Shown here one piece after another: positions 1 through 9,306 of a DNA stretch of 64,000 bases. Numbering within the stretch: the stretch's first letter is position 1; each line of letters begins with the position of its first letter. The notes beneath the pieces were generated by a model. It saw only the letters and a program-made list of their open reading frames with translations. It did no database searches and had not been told where the DNA came from. This DNA is from Butyrivibrio fibrisolvens (lineage in GTDB: Bacteria > Bacillota > Clostridia > Lachnospirales > Lachnospiraceae): assembly GCF_037113525.1 (NCBI RefSeq), contig NZ_CP146963.1, positions 3,038,001-3,102,000 on the forward strand. The letters are read 5' to 3'. A program made the position numbers and the translations under genes.

Positions 1-841
1 GGGAAGGCGATATATTAACAAGTCTTACACTTGTTCCTTCAAGTGCAAAAACATCAAGTCCGTCCTTATTAACAGGAATATGCAGGCACTTATGTCCTGA
101 CCTCTCGCATACAAGGCCTATTTTCTTATATCCGGGATCTTCTACTGCTGTTAGAGCACCTCCCCCTGACAATACCAAAAGAATATTTTCTAAATATTCA
201 GTACCGGGACCAACTATTATGTTATCAGGATTCGCATCTATCCCTCTGCTCCTCATAAGATAACCAGCGATTGCGTATCTGAGAACTTCCAATCCGCAAG
301 GATCAGGCGGCGCAAGACATTCAGGATTTCTGTCTGACAGAACTTTACGCATAAGCTTGGACCAGATATCAAAAGGGAATGCATCATCATGAAGGCGCTG
401 AGATACGAAATCTGCGAGAGCAGGTTCCTTGTTATTAGTAACACCTGTTACCGATTCTTTATTATCTTTCCTAGATGTATACCTTCTGGTATTAGTGCTA
501 CCATGAAATGCCATCTTATCTTTTTTATATATTGAATTAGTATTTCTTTTATCTATAGCAGGTCTATTATCAATCCCTGAGCCAGTTGCATATGCGAACC
601 TTTCGGCATCCATGACAGCATAATATCCGCTTCTCTCTCTGCTTTCTATGTAGCCCTCTACTATGAGCTGTTCATATGCATTCTCAACGGTAATAAGCGC
701 AACGCCCTCCTGCTGGGCAAGGCGCCTTTTGGAAAGGAGCTTCTCCCCGCCCTTGATCCTGCCGCCAACTATATCATCGCGTATGCACATATAAAGATAT
801 TCGTAGATTGGCTTATCGCCTCTTTTTTCAACATCGTACAT
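1..841 (-). CDS. MocR/PdxR-type GntR regulator with aminotransferase domain (partial)
   Basis: The frame opens at an ATG at 841 and runs about 280 codons off the left edge without a stop, so the C-terminus is missing. Residues about 8-75 form a GntR-type winged helix (IYEYLYMCIRDDIVGG, then LSKRRLAQ and LITVENAYEQL). A hydrophilic low-complexity linker covers about 90-145. A fold-type I aminotransferase domain begins near DFVSQRLHDDAFPFDIW and continues through PDPCGLEVLRYAIAGYL. This is the MocR layout, in which the aminotransferase domain senses a PLP-related ligand. Its divergent neighbour is a pyridoxal kinase gene, so I infer a PdxR-like regulator of vitamin B6 salvage. Confidence 0.85.
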   Translation of the reverse strand, partial: MYDVEKRGDKPIYEYLYMCIRDDIVGGRIKGGEKLLSKRRLAQQEGVALITVENAYEQLIVEGYIESRERSGYYAVMDAERFAYATGSGIDNRPAIDKRNTNSIYKKDKMAFHGSTNTRRYTSRKDNKESVTGVTNNKEPALADFVSQRLHDDAFPFDIWSKLMRKVLSDRNPECLAPPDPCGLEVLRYAIAGYLMRSRGIDANPDNIIVGPGTEYLENILLVLSGGGALTAVEDPGYKKIGLVCERSGHKCLHIPVNKDGLDVFALEGTSVRLVNISPS

Positions 842-1070
842 GACTTGTTTTCTTCTCCAAATGCCAATTAAGGTCAGATTATCTTTTCAAATTACTAATG
901 ATTTTGCCTTTTCAAATCTGGTCTTATTGAAATTAACAAAAATGGTTATAATAATAGTTCCAAAATCATATTATACTCTTTAATCAGTGATGACAATATA
1001 AAACACGTGAAAGATCACTATCTTATAAATCCACAATAAAAACTATAAAGACCAGATTGGAGACAGACAC
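842..1070. promoter_or_regulatory. Divergent regulatory region with three PdxR-like boxes
   Basis: The 229-bp region between the MocR-type gene and the kinase carries one 11-mer three times: AAGGTCAGATT at 870-880, its inverse AATCTGGTCTT at 915-925, and AAGACCAGATT at 1048-1058. The second and third are exact inverse complements and the first differs at two positions. The box at 1048 ends just before the kinase ribosome site GGAG (1059-1062). Boxes in both orientations between a MocR gene and its target are typical of this family. A further inverted repeat, AGTGAT/ATCACT, lies at about 987-1019. Binding is inferred. Confidence 0.6.
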
Positions 1071-1910
1071 ATGAAGAGAATCGTATCAATTCAGGATATT
1101 TCCTGCGTAGGCAAATGCTCACTTACAGTTGCACTTCCCATCATCAGCTCAATGGGCGTTGAGACATCCATCGTGCCAACCGCAGTTCTTTCTACACATA
1201 CACAGTTCAAAGGTTTCACTTTCAGAGACCTGACAGACGACATGCTCCCGATCCTTGATCACTGGAAGAAGGAAGGCTTCAAGTTCGACGCCATCTACAC
1301 CGGTTACCTCGGAAGCATCCGTCAGATAGATATAGTAAAAGAATATTTTGACGCTCTTAAGGGCAAAAATACAGCCATCGTAGTTGATCCCGCAATGGCT
1401 GACAATGGAAAACTCTATGTTGGTTTTGATGAAGCTTTTGCCAAAGAAATGCTTAATCTCTGCGTCAAAGCAGATATCACACTTCCAAACATCTCCGAAG
1501 CCTGCCTCATGCTCGGCGAAGAGTACCCCGGCGAAGAAGCATCAGATGACGTGATCTGCGATCTTCTCAAAAAGCTCGTTAAAGCCGGCTGCAAGTTTCC
1601 AGTAATAACAGGTGTTACTCTTGATAACGGCACCTTCGGCTTTATTGGCCTTAACTCAGAAAGCGGCGAGTTTATAAGCTACGGCACTACTAAGGTTCCA
1701 TATAAGTCCCACGGAACAGGCGACGTCTACGCAAGCGCATTCACAGGCGCCCTCACTTTGGGAAAAGACGTATATACTGCCCTCAAGATCGCTACAGACT
1801 TCACAGCTGCCAGCATCCGCAATACATACGAAGACCCTGACAGCGTAAACTATGCCGTAAACTTCGAAGCTGAAATACCGTATCTTCTGAAGCTCATAAA
1901 TGAGAATTAA
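1071..1910 (+). CDS. pdxY: Pyridoxal/pyridoxamine kinase
   Basis: A 279-residue ribokinase-fold kinase that phosphorylates B6 vitamers for PLP salvage in the cytoplasm. The N-terminus (IVSIQDISCVGKCSLTVALP) is the PdxK/PdxY type. Other family features are PTAVLSTHTQF, the Y-TGYLGS segment near residue 85, VVDPAMADNGKLY near 115, and the phosphate-binding HGTGDVYAS near 215 with the catalytic Asp. Length is normal. The ATG is 8 nt after GGAG and the gene is closely followed by a terminator, so it is probably monocistronic and controlled by the divergent MocR-type regulator. PdxK and PdxY are hard to separate from sequence alone. Confidence 0.9.
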   Translation: MKRIVSIQDISCVGKCSLTVALPIISSMGVETSIVPTAVLSTHTQFKGFTFRDLTDDMLPILDHWKKEGFKFDAIYTGYLGSIRQIDIVKEYFDALKGKNTAIVVDPAMADNGKLYVGFDEAFAKEMLNLCVKADITLPNISEACLMLGEEYPGEEASDDVICDLLKKLVKAGCKFPVITGVTLDNGTFGFIGLNSESGEFISYGTTKVPYKSHGTGDVYASAFTGALTLGKDVYTALKIATDFTAASIRNTYEDPDSVNYAVNFEAEIPYLLKLINEN

Positions 1911-1913
1911 TCT

Positions 1914-1940
1914 AAAAAACTCCCCACTGGGGAGTTTTTT
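1914..1940. terminator. Bidirectional intrinsic terminator between pdxY and cdd
   Basis: A perfect 12-bp stem AAAAAACTCCCC/GGGGAGTTTTTT with a 3-nt loop. It gives a T-run on either strand and lies between the convergent kinase and cytidine deaminase genes. Confidence 0.9.
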
Positions 1941-1947
1941 GTATGTA

Positions 1948-2367
1948 TTATAAGTTTTCCGGTCCAAAGCTATTTGGAAGCATCTCTGAAAGTGTCTGAA
2001 CAGTAACCTTACCATCCGCACCCTCAAGCACGATCTCAAAATCAGGTCCGCAGAACTCTCTCATTACCTGTCTGCAGATTCCGCATGGCTGGGCATCTGT
2101 CAGCTTATCAATATTGCCATTCTCATCCTCAGGACCGCCAACAATAGCAATGGCCTGGAATTCCTTATCTCCCTGCGCTATAGCACTGAAAAAAGCTGTA
2201 CGCTCTGCACAGTTCGTAGCACCGTAAGAAGCATTCTCAATATTACATCCACCGTAGATCTTGCCGTCCTTAGTAAGAAGTGCTGCTCCTACATGAAAAC
2301 GTGAATACGGCACATATGACATCTTACGCATTTCTTTTGCTTTATCTAAAAGTTTCGTATAATCCAT
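1948..2367 (-). CDS. cdd: Cytidine deaminase
   Basis: A 139-residue homotetrameric-type cytidine deaminase that converts (deoxy)cytidine to (deoxy)uridine in pyrimidine salvage. Zinc and catalytic motifs are present: CAERTA (Cys ligand and catalytic Glu) and PCGICRQ (two Cys ligands), with the substrate-binding FHVGAAL and NIENASYG. I start at the ATG at 2367 (MDYTKLLD), which has AAAGGATGG 8-10 nt upstream. The ATG at 2379 would leave no spacing to a ribosome site. It is read from its own promoter toward the shared terminator. Confidence 0.95.
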   Translation of the reverse strand: MDYTKLLDKAKEMRKMSYVPYSRFHVGAALLTKDGKIYGGCNIENASYGATNCAERTAFFSAIAQGDKEFQAIAIVGGPEDENGNIDKLTDAQPCGICRQVMREFCGPDFEIVLEGADGKVTVQTLSEMLPNSFGPENL

Positions 2368-2419
2368 ACCAATTTCCATCCTTTACTACAAAATATACAC
2401 CCCTTTAGATGGGATAATA

Positions 2420-2448
2420 ATTATACTGTATATCCATCTCTTATGCAA
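2420..2448 (-). promoter_or_regulatory. SigA-type promoter of cdd
   Basis: On the minus strand, -35 TTGCAT (2448-2443), a 17-nt spacer and -10 TATAAT (2425-2420), about 50 nt before the cdd start. Confidence 0.8.
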
Positions 2449-2544
2449 TCATATTTATGTAGTACTTTTACACTTTTTGCCGATATACAATATGAGAGTT
2501 AACTTATAAATCGAACAGTATCGAAGATCATTAGCGAGGCTGTC

Positions 2545-3447
2545 ATGAAAAAATCCAAAAATATCGGCTATTATTATTGCTCTCTATCAACATTCTTCAA
2601 CATTATCAAGAATCACTCAGTTTTTCTCTCAGATCCTTTGCAGATGAACGATACTGACGAGATAACCTGGGTATGTAAACATATGCCCAAATCGGACGAT
2701 GAGTCACTAAAACATGTCAAAGCTGAGTCTGAAAAAGCCTCTAAATACATCCACGAGCACGGCCAGAATAACATCTTCATCGGAAGCTACTCAAAGGGTG
2801 ACGATATCCTCAGCCAGTGGCGCGGATATGGCAATGACGGCAGAGGCGTATCCATAGGCTTTGATCTTCCCCTCATGTGCGAAAGGAATGCAAGACTCAC
2901 ATTAAAAGATGTCAGATATAGGACTACACTCAAAAGATCTGACATGCTCAACTGGGCATCAATACTCCATTCCGCAGAAGAAATGGGCCGCTCTGCAAGA
3001 CATATAGACAATCCGCCTACTCTCTACGCCTGCAATGAAGCTGCCGCCCTTGCAAGTTCCAATGACAACATATCAGACTCCGACCCATACAAACCAATCC
3101 TAAACCGCATGCTCCCCGAACTTGCCACCTACAAAAGCGCCTGTTTCAAAGAAGAAATGGAAATGCGCCTAATCTACAAAGAAGACGTGCGCCTCGAACG
3201 CCTTATATCCCGCATAAACGGCGATGAGCAAAAATACCTCGACTCCGCCCTCTACCATGACTTCCGAACCGTAACCGCCGATTACGTAACCGAGTACGTA
3301 ATCCTCCCCTTTAAACCCGACGAAATAGTAAGCGTCTGCACCGGCCCCAAATGCGGCTGGACCATCGAAGACATCCAAAAATGGCTAGAAGTCTTCTTCC
3401 CAAATAATAAGATCAAAGTCACAAAGTCAAAAGCCAGCTACAGATAA
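2545..3447 (+). CDS. DUF2971 family protein
   Basis: A 300-residue protein with the DUF2971 hallmarks: YYYCSLSTFFNIIKNHSVFLS at the start, DPLQMND, then SYSKGDDILSQWRGYGNDG followed by GVSIGFD around residues 85-107, and YKEEMEMRLIYK-type residues in the C-terminal half (FKEEMEMRLIYKEDV). The family is widespread in accessory regions and its function is unknown. The ATG follows GAGG by 6 nt. It stands alone on the plus strand facing carB. From about 3060 the third codon positions become noticeably richer in C, unlike the first half of the gene. Confidence 0.75.
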   Translation: MKKSKNIGYYYCSLSTFFNIIKNHSVFLSDPLQMNDTDEITWVCKHMPKSDDESLKHVKAESEKASKYIHEHGQNNIFIGSYSKGDDILSQWRGYGNDGRGVSIGFDLPLMCERNARLTLKDVRYRTTLKRSDMLNWASILHSAEEMGRSARHIDNPPTLYACNEAAALASSNDNISDSDPYKPILNRMLPELATYKSACFKEEMEMRLIYKEDVRLERLISRINGDEQKYLDSALYHDFRTVTADYVTEYVILPFKPDEIVSVCTGPKCGWTIEDIQKWLEVFFPNNKIKVTKSKASYR

Positions 3448-3541
3448 TCCTAATCGCTTCATAACCTGCGCTCACCTGCCCTTCTCCTGCAAGCATAATC
3501 GCCCCTCCCGCGATACTTACTACCCTAAACTAAAGGCACAA

Positions 3542-3634
3542 TCGTTCCCGCCAAAATAAAATAAGATCCAAAAGCGCCGTCCGGACGAAGTGTAAGGCAA
3601 GCTTTTGGATCTTATTTCATTTTGGCAAAAACGA
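3542..3634. repeat. Long palindrome between the DUF2971 gene and carB
   Basis: Arms 3550-3575 and 3601-3626 are 26 nt each with one mismatch (a G-T type pair). An outer TCGTT/AACGA helix extends the stem. The 25-nt loop contains the self-complementary GTCCGGAC and a GCC/GGC closing pair. Neither end has a T-run, so it is not a standard intrinsic terminator. Confidence 0.75.
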
Positions 3635-3662
3635 CACCCTTTAAGTCAGCAACATTCGCGCA

Positions 3663-6600
3663 TCATCCCACGATGCTTGCATGATACTCCTGCAGTGAGC
3701 GTACAGGCGTTCCTTCGCCGAGCTTTTCAGCGCCGATTCCCTCCGCCGAAGCCCTTGCTGCAGCCATTGTCGTAATGTAAGGAATGTGATGCTTGATAGC
3801 GTTCTTACGGATATAAGCGTCGCTCACATCTCCCTTTTTATCTGTAGGAGTATCCACGATAAGGTCGATCTCTCCATTAGTTATTGCATCAACGATATCA
3901 GGTCTTCCCTCGAATATCTTATTGATACGTTTTGCAGGAATTCCTGCCTCAATTATCATCTCATAGGTTCTGCCTGTTGCCAGGATGTTGAAACCATCGT
4001 TGTAGTATTTCTGTGCAATCTCAACAAGCTCCGGCTTATCTCTGTCATTGACACTGATAAGTACAGTACCCTCTGTTGGAAGCTCTGTCTTAGTTCCTTC
4101 CTGAGCCTTGAAGAATGCTCTTCCCCAGTCTTCAGAAAGTCCAAGCGCTTCACCTGTTGATCTCATTTCAGGTCCAAGGACAGGATCTACTTCAGGGAAC
4201 ATGTTGAATGGAAATACAGCCTCTTTTACCCCGTAGTAAGGAATCTTTCTATCGCGAAGATCGCCAACAGGTGACTTACCGCCTGTGATAGGAAGTGTCA
4301 TGATGTTGGTAGCTTCTTTGACCATATTTATGTCGCAGACCTTGGATACAAGCGGCACTGTACGGGATGCTCTCGGATTAGCCTCAAGCACGTATACAAC
4401 GTTGTTCTCGATGGCGTACTGCATATTCATAAGACCTACTACATGCATCTCTTTAGCTATACGTTTTGTATAGTCCTTGATAGTTGCAACTATATTATCA
4501 CTAAGGTGCTTGGATGGCAGTACACATGCGGAATCGCCTGAATGGATGCCGGCCAGCTCGATGTGTTCCATAACAGCTGGTACGAATACATTCTCTCCAT
4601 CGCTGATCGCATCTGCTTCGCACTCGATCGCGTGATTTAAGAATCTATCGATAAGGATAGGTCTGTCAGGTGTAACGCCTACTGCCTGAGCCATGTAGAT
4701 GTTCATCTGCTCGTCGCTGTGAACTACTTCCATTCCGCGGCCGCCCAGGACGTAGGAAGGACGAACCATTACAGGGTAGCCGATCCTGCCAGCTATCTCC
4801 TTGGCTTCCTCTACATTTGAAGCCATTCCGGACTCTGCCATCGGAATTCCGAGTCTGTCCATCATATCACGGAAAAGATCTCTATCCTCAGCCATATCTA
4901 TCGTCTCAGGACTTGTTCCGAGAATGTTGACACCATTTTTCTTAAGGTCTGATGCAAGATTAAGAGGTGTCTGTCCGCCAAACTGAGCGATTACACCAAC
5001 AGGCTTTTCCTTCTTATAGATGCTGAGTACATCTTCAAGTGTAAGTGGCTCGAAGTAGAGCTTATCAGATGTATCGTAGTCAGTTGAAACTGTCTCGGGG
5101 TTACAGTTAACGATTACTGTTTCAAAGCCAAGCTTCTTAAGGGCAAAAGCGGCATGAACGCAGCAATAGTCGAACTCGATACCCTGTCCTATTCTGTTAG
5201 GACCACCGCCAAGGATCATAACCTTAGGCTTATCCTCTTTAACAGGATTATTATCTTTTATATTATAACTTGAGAAATAGTATGCACTGTCTTTGGTTCC
5301 GCTTACGTGTATACCTTCCCAGCATTCAGTAATACCGGCGTTTTCACGCGCATTTCTGATCTCATCTTCAGATACGTGACAGATCTGTGAAAGATACTTA
5401 TCAGAGAATCCGTCTTTCTTGGCTTTTTCTAAAACAGCGATCTCCGGAACTTTACCATTTGAAGACTTGATGATCTCCTCTTCTTCCTCTACAAGCTCTT
5501 TCATCTGCTCGATAAAATAACGCTTGATCTTGGTAAGTTCGTAGAGTCTGTCTATATCTGCGCCTTTACGAAGTGCTTCATACATTATGAACTGGCGCTC
5601 ACTTGTGGGAGTAACGAGCATTGCATAAAGCTCGTCAAGGCTCTTTTCATTAAAGTCCTTAACAAAGCCAAGGCCATAGCGGCTCTTTTCAAGTGAACGG
5701 ATTGCCTTCTGGAAAGCCTCTTTGTAAGTCTTACCGATGGACATGACTTCACCAACTGCTCTCATCTGTGTTCCAAGGTGATCTTCTACGCCCTTGAACT
5801 TCTCGAAAGCCCATCTTGCGAATTTGATTACTATATAGTCGCCGCCAGGTACATACTTATCAAGTGTTCCGTACTTGCCGCACTCGATATCGTCAAGGTC
5901 AAGGCCGCATGCAAGCATAGCAGAAACAAGTGCAATAGGGAATCCTGTTGCCTTTGATGCAAGTGCTGATGAACGTGATGTACGGGGATTGATCTCAATT
6001 ACAATGATACGGTCAGTCTTAGGGTCATGAGCGAACTGGCAGTTACAGCCGCCGATAACCTGAACCTTGTCTACGATCTTATAAGCCTGCTCCTGAAGTC
6101 TATCCTGAACTTCCTGTGAGATAGTAAGCATTGGCGCACTGCAGAAAGAGTCGCCTGTATGAACGCCCATAGGATCGATATTCTCGATAAAGCATACTGT
6201 GATCATCTGACCTTTAGAGTCTCTTACAACTTCAAGCTCAAGCTCTTCCCATCCGATAACTGACTCTTCAACGAGTACCTGGTGAACCATAGAAGCCTGA
6301 AGACCACGCGCGCAGACTGTCTTTAACTCTTCTACGTTGTATACAAGACCGCCGCCTGAGCCGCCCATTGTATAAGCAGGACGAAGTACTACAGGATATC
6401 CAAGCCTGGCCGCGATCTCTACAGCTTCATCTACAGAGTAAGCAACCTGGCTTCGTGCCATCTCGATTCCGAGTTCGTCCATAGTCTTTTTGAACTCGAT
6501 TCTGTCTTCGCCGCGCTCGATGGCATCGATCTGGACGCCTATTACTTTAACGCCATACTTTTCAAGTACGCCTGCCTCTGCAAGCTCAGAAGCAAGGTTA

Positions 6601-6884
6601 AGACCTGACTGTCCGCCAAGATTGGGAAGAAGGGCATCAGGACGCTCTTTTTCAATGATCTGGGTCAGTCTCTTGACATTAAGGGGCTCGATGTAGGTAA
6701 CATCTGCTGTCTCGGGATCTGTCATGATTGTTGCAGGGTTTGAATTAACAAGAATTATCTCATAACCAAGCTTACGAAGAGCCTTACAGGCCTGAGTGCC
6801 AGAATAATCGAATTCACACGCCTGACCGATGATGATCGGGCCGGAACCGATGATAAGAATGCGGTGGATATCTTCACGTTTCAT
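3663..6884 (-). CDS. carB: Carbamoyl-phosphate synthase large subunit
   Basis: A 1,073-residue protein of full family length that makes carbamoyl phosphate from bicarbonate, ammonia from CarA, and two ATP, for arginine and pyrimidine synthesis. It has two homologous halves: the N-terminal carboxyphosphate domain (IGSGPIIIGQACEFDYSG; ATP-grasp motifs near 165-350 including EINPRTSRSSALASK) and the carbamoyl-phosphate half (ILGGGPNRIGQGIEFDYCC near 550; EANPRASRTVPLVSK near 830). A methylglyoxal-synthase-like allosteric domain follows (about 935-1073). No carA is adjacent. GGGAGGA lies 11-12 nt before the ATG. Confidence 0.97.
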   Translation of the reverse strand: MKREDIHRILIIGSGPIIIGQACEFDYSGTQACKALRKLGYEIILVNSNPATIMTDPETADVTYIEPLNVKRLTQIIEKERPDALLPNLGGQSGLNLASELAEAGVLEKYGVKVIGVQIDAIERGEDRIEFKKTMDELGIEMARSQVAYSVDEAVEIAARLGYPVVLRPAYTMGGSGGGLVYNVEELKTVCARGLQASMVHQVLVEESVIGWEELELEVVRDSKGQMITVCFIENIDPMGVHTGDSFCSAPMLTISQEVQDRLQEQAYKIVDKVQVIGGCNCQFAHDPKTDRIIVIEINPRTSRSSALASKATGFPIALVSAMLACGLDLDDIECGKYGTLDKYVPGGDYIVIKFARWAFEKFKGVEDHLGTQMRAVGEVMSIGKTYKEAFQKAIRSLEKSRYGLGFVKDFNEKSLDELYAMLVTPTSERQFIMYEALRKGADIDRLYELTKIKRYFIEQMKELVEEEEEIIKSSNGKVPEIAVLEKAKKDGFSDKYLSQICHVSEDEIRNARENAGITECWEGIHVSGTKDSAYYFSSYNIKDNNPVKEDKPKVMILGGGPNRIGQGIEFDYCCVHAAFALKKLGFETVIVNCNPETVSTDYDTSDKLYFEPLTLEDVLSIYKKEKPVGVIAQFGGQTPLNLASDLKKNGVNILGTSPETIDMAEDRDLFRDMMDRLGIPMAESGMASNVEEAKEIAGRIGYPVMVRPSYVLGGRGMEVVHSDEQMNIYMAQAVGVTPDRPILIDRFLNHAIECEADAISDGENVFVPAVMEHIELAGIHSGDSACVLPSKHLSDNIVATIKDYTKRIAKEMHVVGLMNMQYAIENNVVYVLEANPRASRTVPLVSKVCDINMVKEATNIMTLPITGGKSPVGDLRDRKIPYYGVKEAVFPFNMFPEVDPVLGPEMRSTGEALGLSEDWGRAFFKAQEGTKTELPTEGTVLISVNDRDKPELVEIAQKYYNDGFNILATGRTYEMIIEAGIPAKRINKIFEGRPDIVDAITNGEIDLIVDTPTDKKGDVSDAYIRKNAIKHHIPYITTMAAARASAEGIGAEKLGEGTPVRSLQEYHASIVG

Positions 6885-7030
6885 GTCTTAAATCTTCCTC
6901 CCATATATACTTTTTCTTTGGAATTACATAATGTACTTCTAAGTAATACTATCAGTAAACTCTACAATAGATATAATTCCCACTAATAGATACGATAGCA
7001 TACTGTGAGATATTATAGCAAAAATAATTC

Positions 7031-7080
7031 AAAAAAATAGGACAAAAATTAATCTAATCATAAGATTAATTTTTGTCCTA
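7031..7080 (-). terminator. Intrinsic terminator of the DEAD-box helicase gene
   Basis: A perfect 18-bp stem (7038-7055 with 7063-7080), a 7-nt loop and, on the minus strand, a run of seven T (7037-7031). It starts 11 nt after the helicase stop. Confidence 0.92.
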
Positions 7081-7090
7081 TAAATATTAA

Positions 7091-9136
7091 TTATGCATTG
7101 TGGTACTTGCCATCAGAACCTTTGGTCTTAATAGCAACTCTTCCAAAGAAACGCTCCTGGCTTCTTTCAACTCTCATAGAGTCTTTCTTTCTGCCGGATC
7201 TGTCGCTCTTTCTAAAGCTCTTTGAATCCTTGTCAAAAGACTTAGCGCCTCTAGCATCTCTACCACTTCTTCCATCGCGGCTGTATCTTCCTGACTCTCT
7301 GCCGTCCTTGCCAAATCTTGAGCCCTTGCCATCACGGCCTGAACCTCTGGAATTTCTATCGCCACGACCATCACGTGAGTAGCTGCGACCGCCCTTTCCG
7401 TCTCTTGAGCCTCTTCCGAAGCCAGCTCTTGCGCCGTCACGAGAGCCTCTGCCTCTTCCGTCACGTCCGCCTCTTCTTCTCTCAGGAATCTTAAGGTCTT
7501 CAACGTCCTTACCCATCTTGAGTCTCATGAAGCCAGCTGCAAGCTGCTCTGCAGTGTATTCGCCCTCTTCAACCTTCTGAGCGATAAATGCTGTAACAGA
7601 ATCAATATCGCCGTTCTCGATAACGTCGATAACTTCAGCGAATACCTTCTGTGACTTAGCCTTAGTGATATCCTTAGCAGAAGGGACCTTGCGCTCCTCG
7701 ATCTTGGTGTGGCAGATCTTCTCGATATCACGGATTTTATATACTTCACGGCCTGAGCAAAGAGTGAATGACTTACCACTCTTACCTGCACGACCTGTAC
7801 GTCCGATACGATGAACGTAGTACTCGATATCTTCAGGGATATCGAAGTTAAATACGCAGTCAACGCCGCTTACATCGATACCTCTTGCTGCAACGTCAGT
7901 AGCAATGAGGATGTTGATGCGGCCGTTTCTGAATATATTCATGACCATATCACGCTGGTTCTGTGAAAGGTCACCATGAAGTCCATCAGCCTGATAGCCT
8001 CTGTCTTTGAGCATGCTTGCAAGCTGATCAACCATTCTCTTAGTATTAGCGAAGATAAGAGATCTCTGAGGCTGATAATAATCGATAAGTCTTGTAAGAA
8101 CCTCAAACTTCATCTCTCTAGGGATCACGAAATAAGACTGCTCGATAGACTTAACAGTGATCTCCTTAGGAGTCATGCGGATGTACTCAGCATCAGCCTT
8201 CTGGTACTGTCTTGTGATATCAAGGATAGGCTTAGGCATTGTAGCTGAGAAAAGAGCTGTCTGGCGATCTTCAGGCATTCCCTTAAGGACTGTCTCAATA
8301 TCTTCTCTAAAGCCCATATCAAGCATCTCATCTGCTTCGTCAAGGACAAGAGTCTTAACAGCATCCATCTTCATTGTGTGACGTCTCATGTGGTCCATAA
8401 CACGTCCAGGTGTTCCTACAACGATCTGAACGCCCTGAGACAGAGCCTTGATCTGACGCATGATATCCTGACCGCCATAAACAGCAAGAGTCTTGATACC
8501 GTGCATATATTTAGCAAAATCTCTAAGGTCATCAGCAGCCTGCATAGCAAGCTCTCTTGTAGGACAAAGAATTACTGCCTGAAGGCGCTTATCTTCAGGA
8601 TTAACATTTGAAAGAACCGGAATACCGAAAGCAGCTGTCTTACCTGTACCAGTCTGAGCCTGGCCGATGATATCCTTACCCTTGAGCATTACAGGGATCG
8701 CTGCAGCCTGGATAGGAGACATATACTCAAATCCCATCTCTGATACCGCTCTGATGATCCTCTCATCAAGCTCTGACTCATCGTAACGAATGCGGTTATC
8801 TTCTTTATCCTCATTCTCATCAACTTCATCAGCTACTTCATTTACTTTTGAATCTAATACTTCTTCGATTTCTTCGTTTGAATTATTTTCTGTTCGGATT
8901 TCTTTGAATTCTATTTCTGTATCTTTAATATCTATTGCTTTATCTACCTTTTCTATCTTTTCTTCTTTTGCATGACTATCCTTGGAAAAAGATGAATCTG
9001 AAAGAATGTCATGATTTTTCTTCTTACCAAATACGCCTCTCTTCTTGCCTATCTGGCTGTAAACATTTTCCTCTCTGTGCTTGAATTTCTCGTCTCCAAG
9101 ACCAAAAATCTCAAGATCTTCTAAAATATCGCTCAT
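7091..9136 (-). CDS. DEAD-box ATP-dependent RNA helicase with long acidic N- and RGG-like C-terminal tails
   Basis: A 681-residue RNA helicase of the DeaD/CshA group that unwinds RNA using ATP. Core motifs: Q-motif region near 120-145, AQTGTGKT near 160, PTREL, DEAD near 267, SAT, and HRIGRTGR. About 118 acidic, Lys/Glu/Asp-rich residues precede the core. The last ~130 residues are Arg/Gly/Ser/Asp-rich (repeats such as SRDGRG), typical of an unstructured RNA-binding tail. I start at the ATG at 9136 (MSDILEDL), with AAAGG 7 nt upstream. An in-frame extension to 9196 has no good ribosome site. Terminators flank it on both sides. Confidence 0.93.
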   Translation of the reverse strand: MSDILEDLEIFGLGDEKFKHREENVYSQIGKKRGVFGKKKNHDILSDSSFSKDSHAKEEKIEKVDKAIDIKDTEIEFKEIRTENNSNEEIEEVLDSKVNEVADEVDENEDKEDNRIRYDESELDERIIRAVSEMGFEYMSPIQAAAIPVMLKGKDIIGQAQTGTGKTAAFGIPVLSNVNPEDKRLQAVILCPTRELAMQAADDLRDFAKYMHGIKTLAVYGGQDIMRQIKALSQGVQIVVGTPGRVMDHMRRHTMKMDAVKTLVLDEADEMLDMGFREDIETVLKGMPEDRQTALFSATMPKPILDITRQYQKADAEYIRMTPKEITVKSIEQSYFVIPREMKFEVLTRLIDYYQPQRSLIFANTKRMVDQLASMLKDRGYQADGLHGDLSQNQRDMVMNIFRNGRINILIATDVAARGIDVSGVDCVFNFDIPEDIEYYVHRIGRTGRAGKSGKSFTLCSGREVYKIRDIEKICHTKIEERKVPSAKDITKAKSQKVFAEVIDVIENGDIDSVTAFIAQKVEEGEYTAEQLAAGFMRLKMGKDVEDLKIPERRRGGRDGRGRGSRDGARAGFGRGSRDGKGGRSYSRDGRGDRNSRGSGRDGKGSRFGKDGRESGRYSRDGRSGRDARGAKSFDKDSKSFRKSDRSGRKKDSMRVERSQERFFGRVAIKTKGSDGKYHNA

Positions 9137-9207
9137 TCCTAAACCTTTCCGACACCTCATGTGCCATATGCGGTTTTGGACGCCCATCAAAAACAATTAC
9201 AAAACAA

Positions 9208-9241
9208 AAACAGCAGGTAAATCATTTAAGACCTGCTGTTT
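9208..9241 (-). terminator. Intrinsic terminator downstream of pncC
   Basis: An 11-bp perfect stem AAACAGCAGGT/ACCTGCTGTTT. On the minus strand it is followed by TTTTGTTTTG. It separates pncC from the helicase gene. Confidence 0.85.
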
Positions 9242-9306
9242 CAAAAAAGTAATAAAGCTCAGTGCTTTCATTCTTTAAGCATCACTTAAACCACATATAA
9301 AAAATA

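Noticed and set aside
7098..7503. Overlapping frames opposite the helicase C-terminus
   Set aside because: They are shadows of the biased Arg/Gly codons of the helicase tail.
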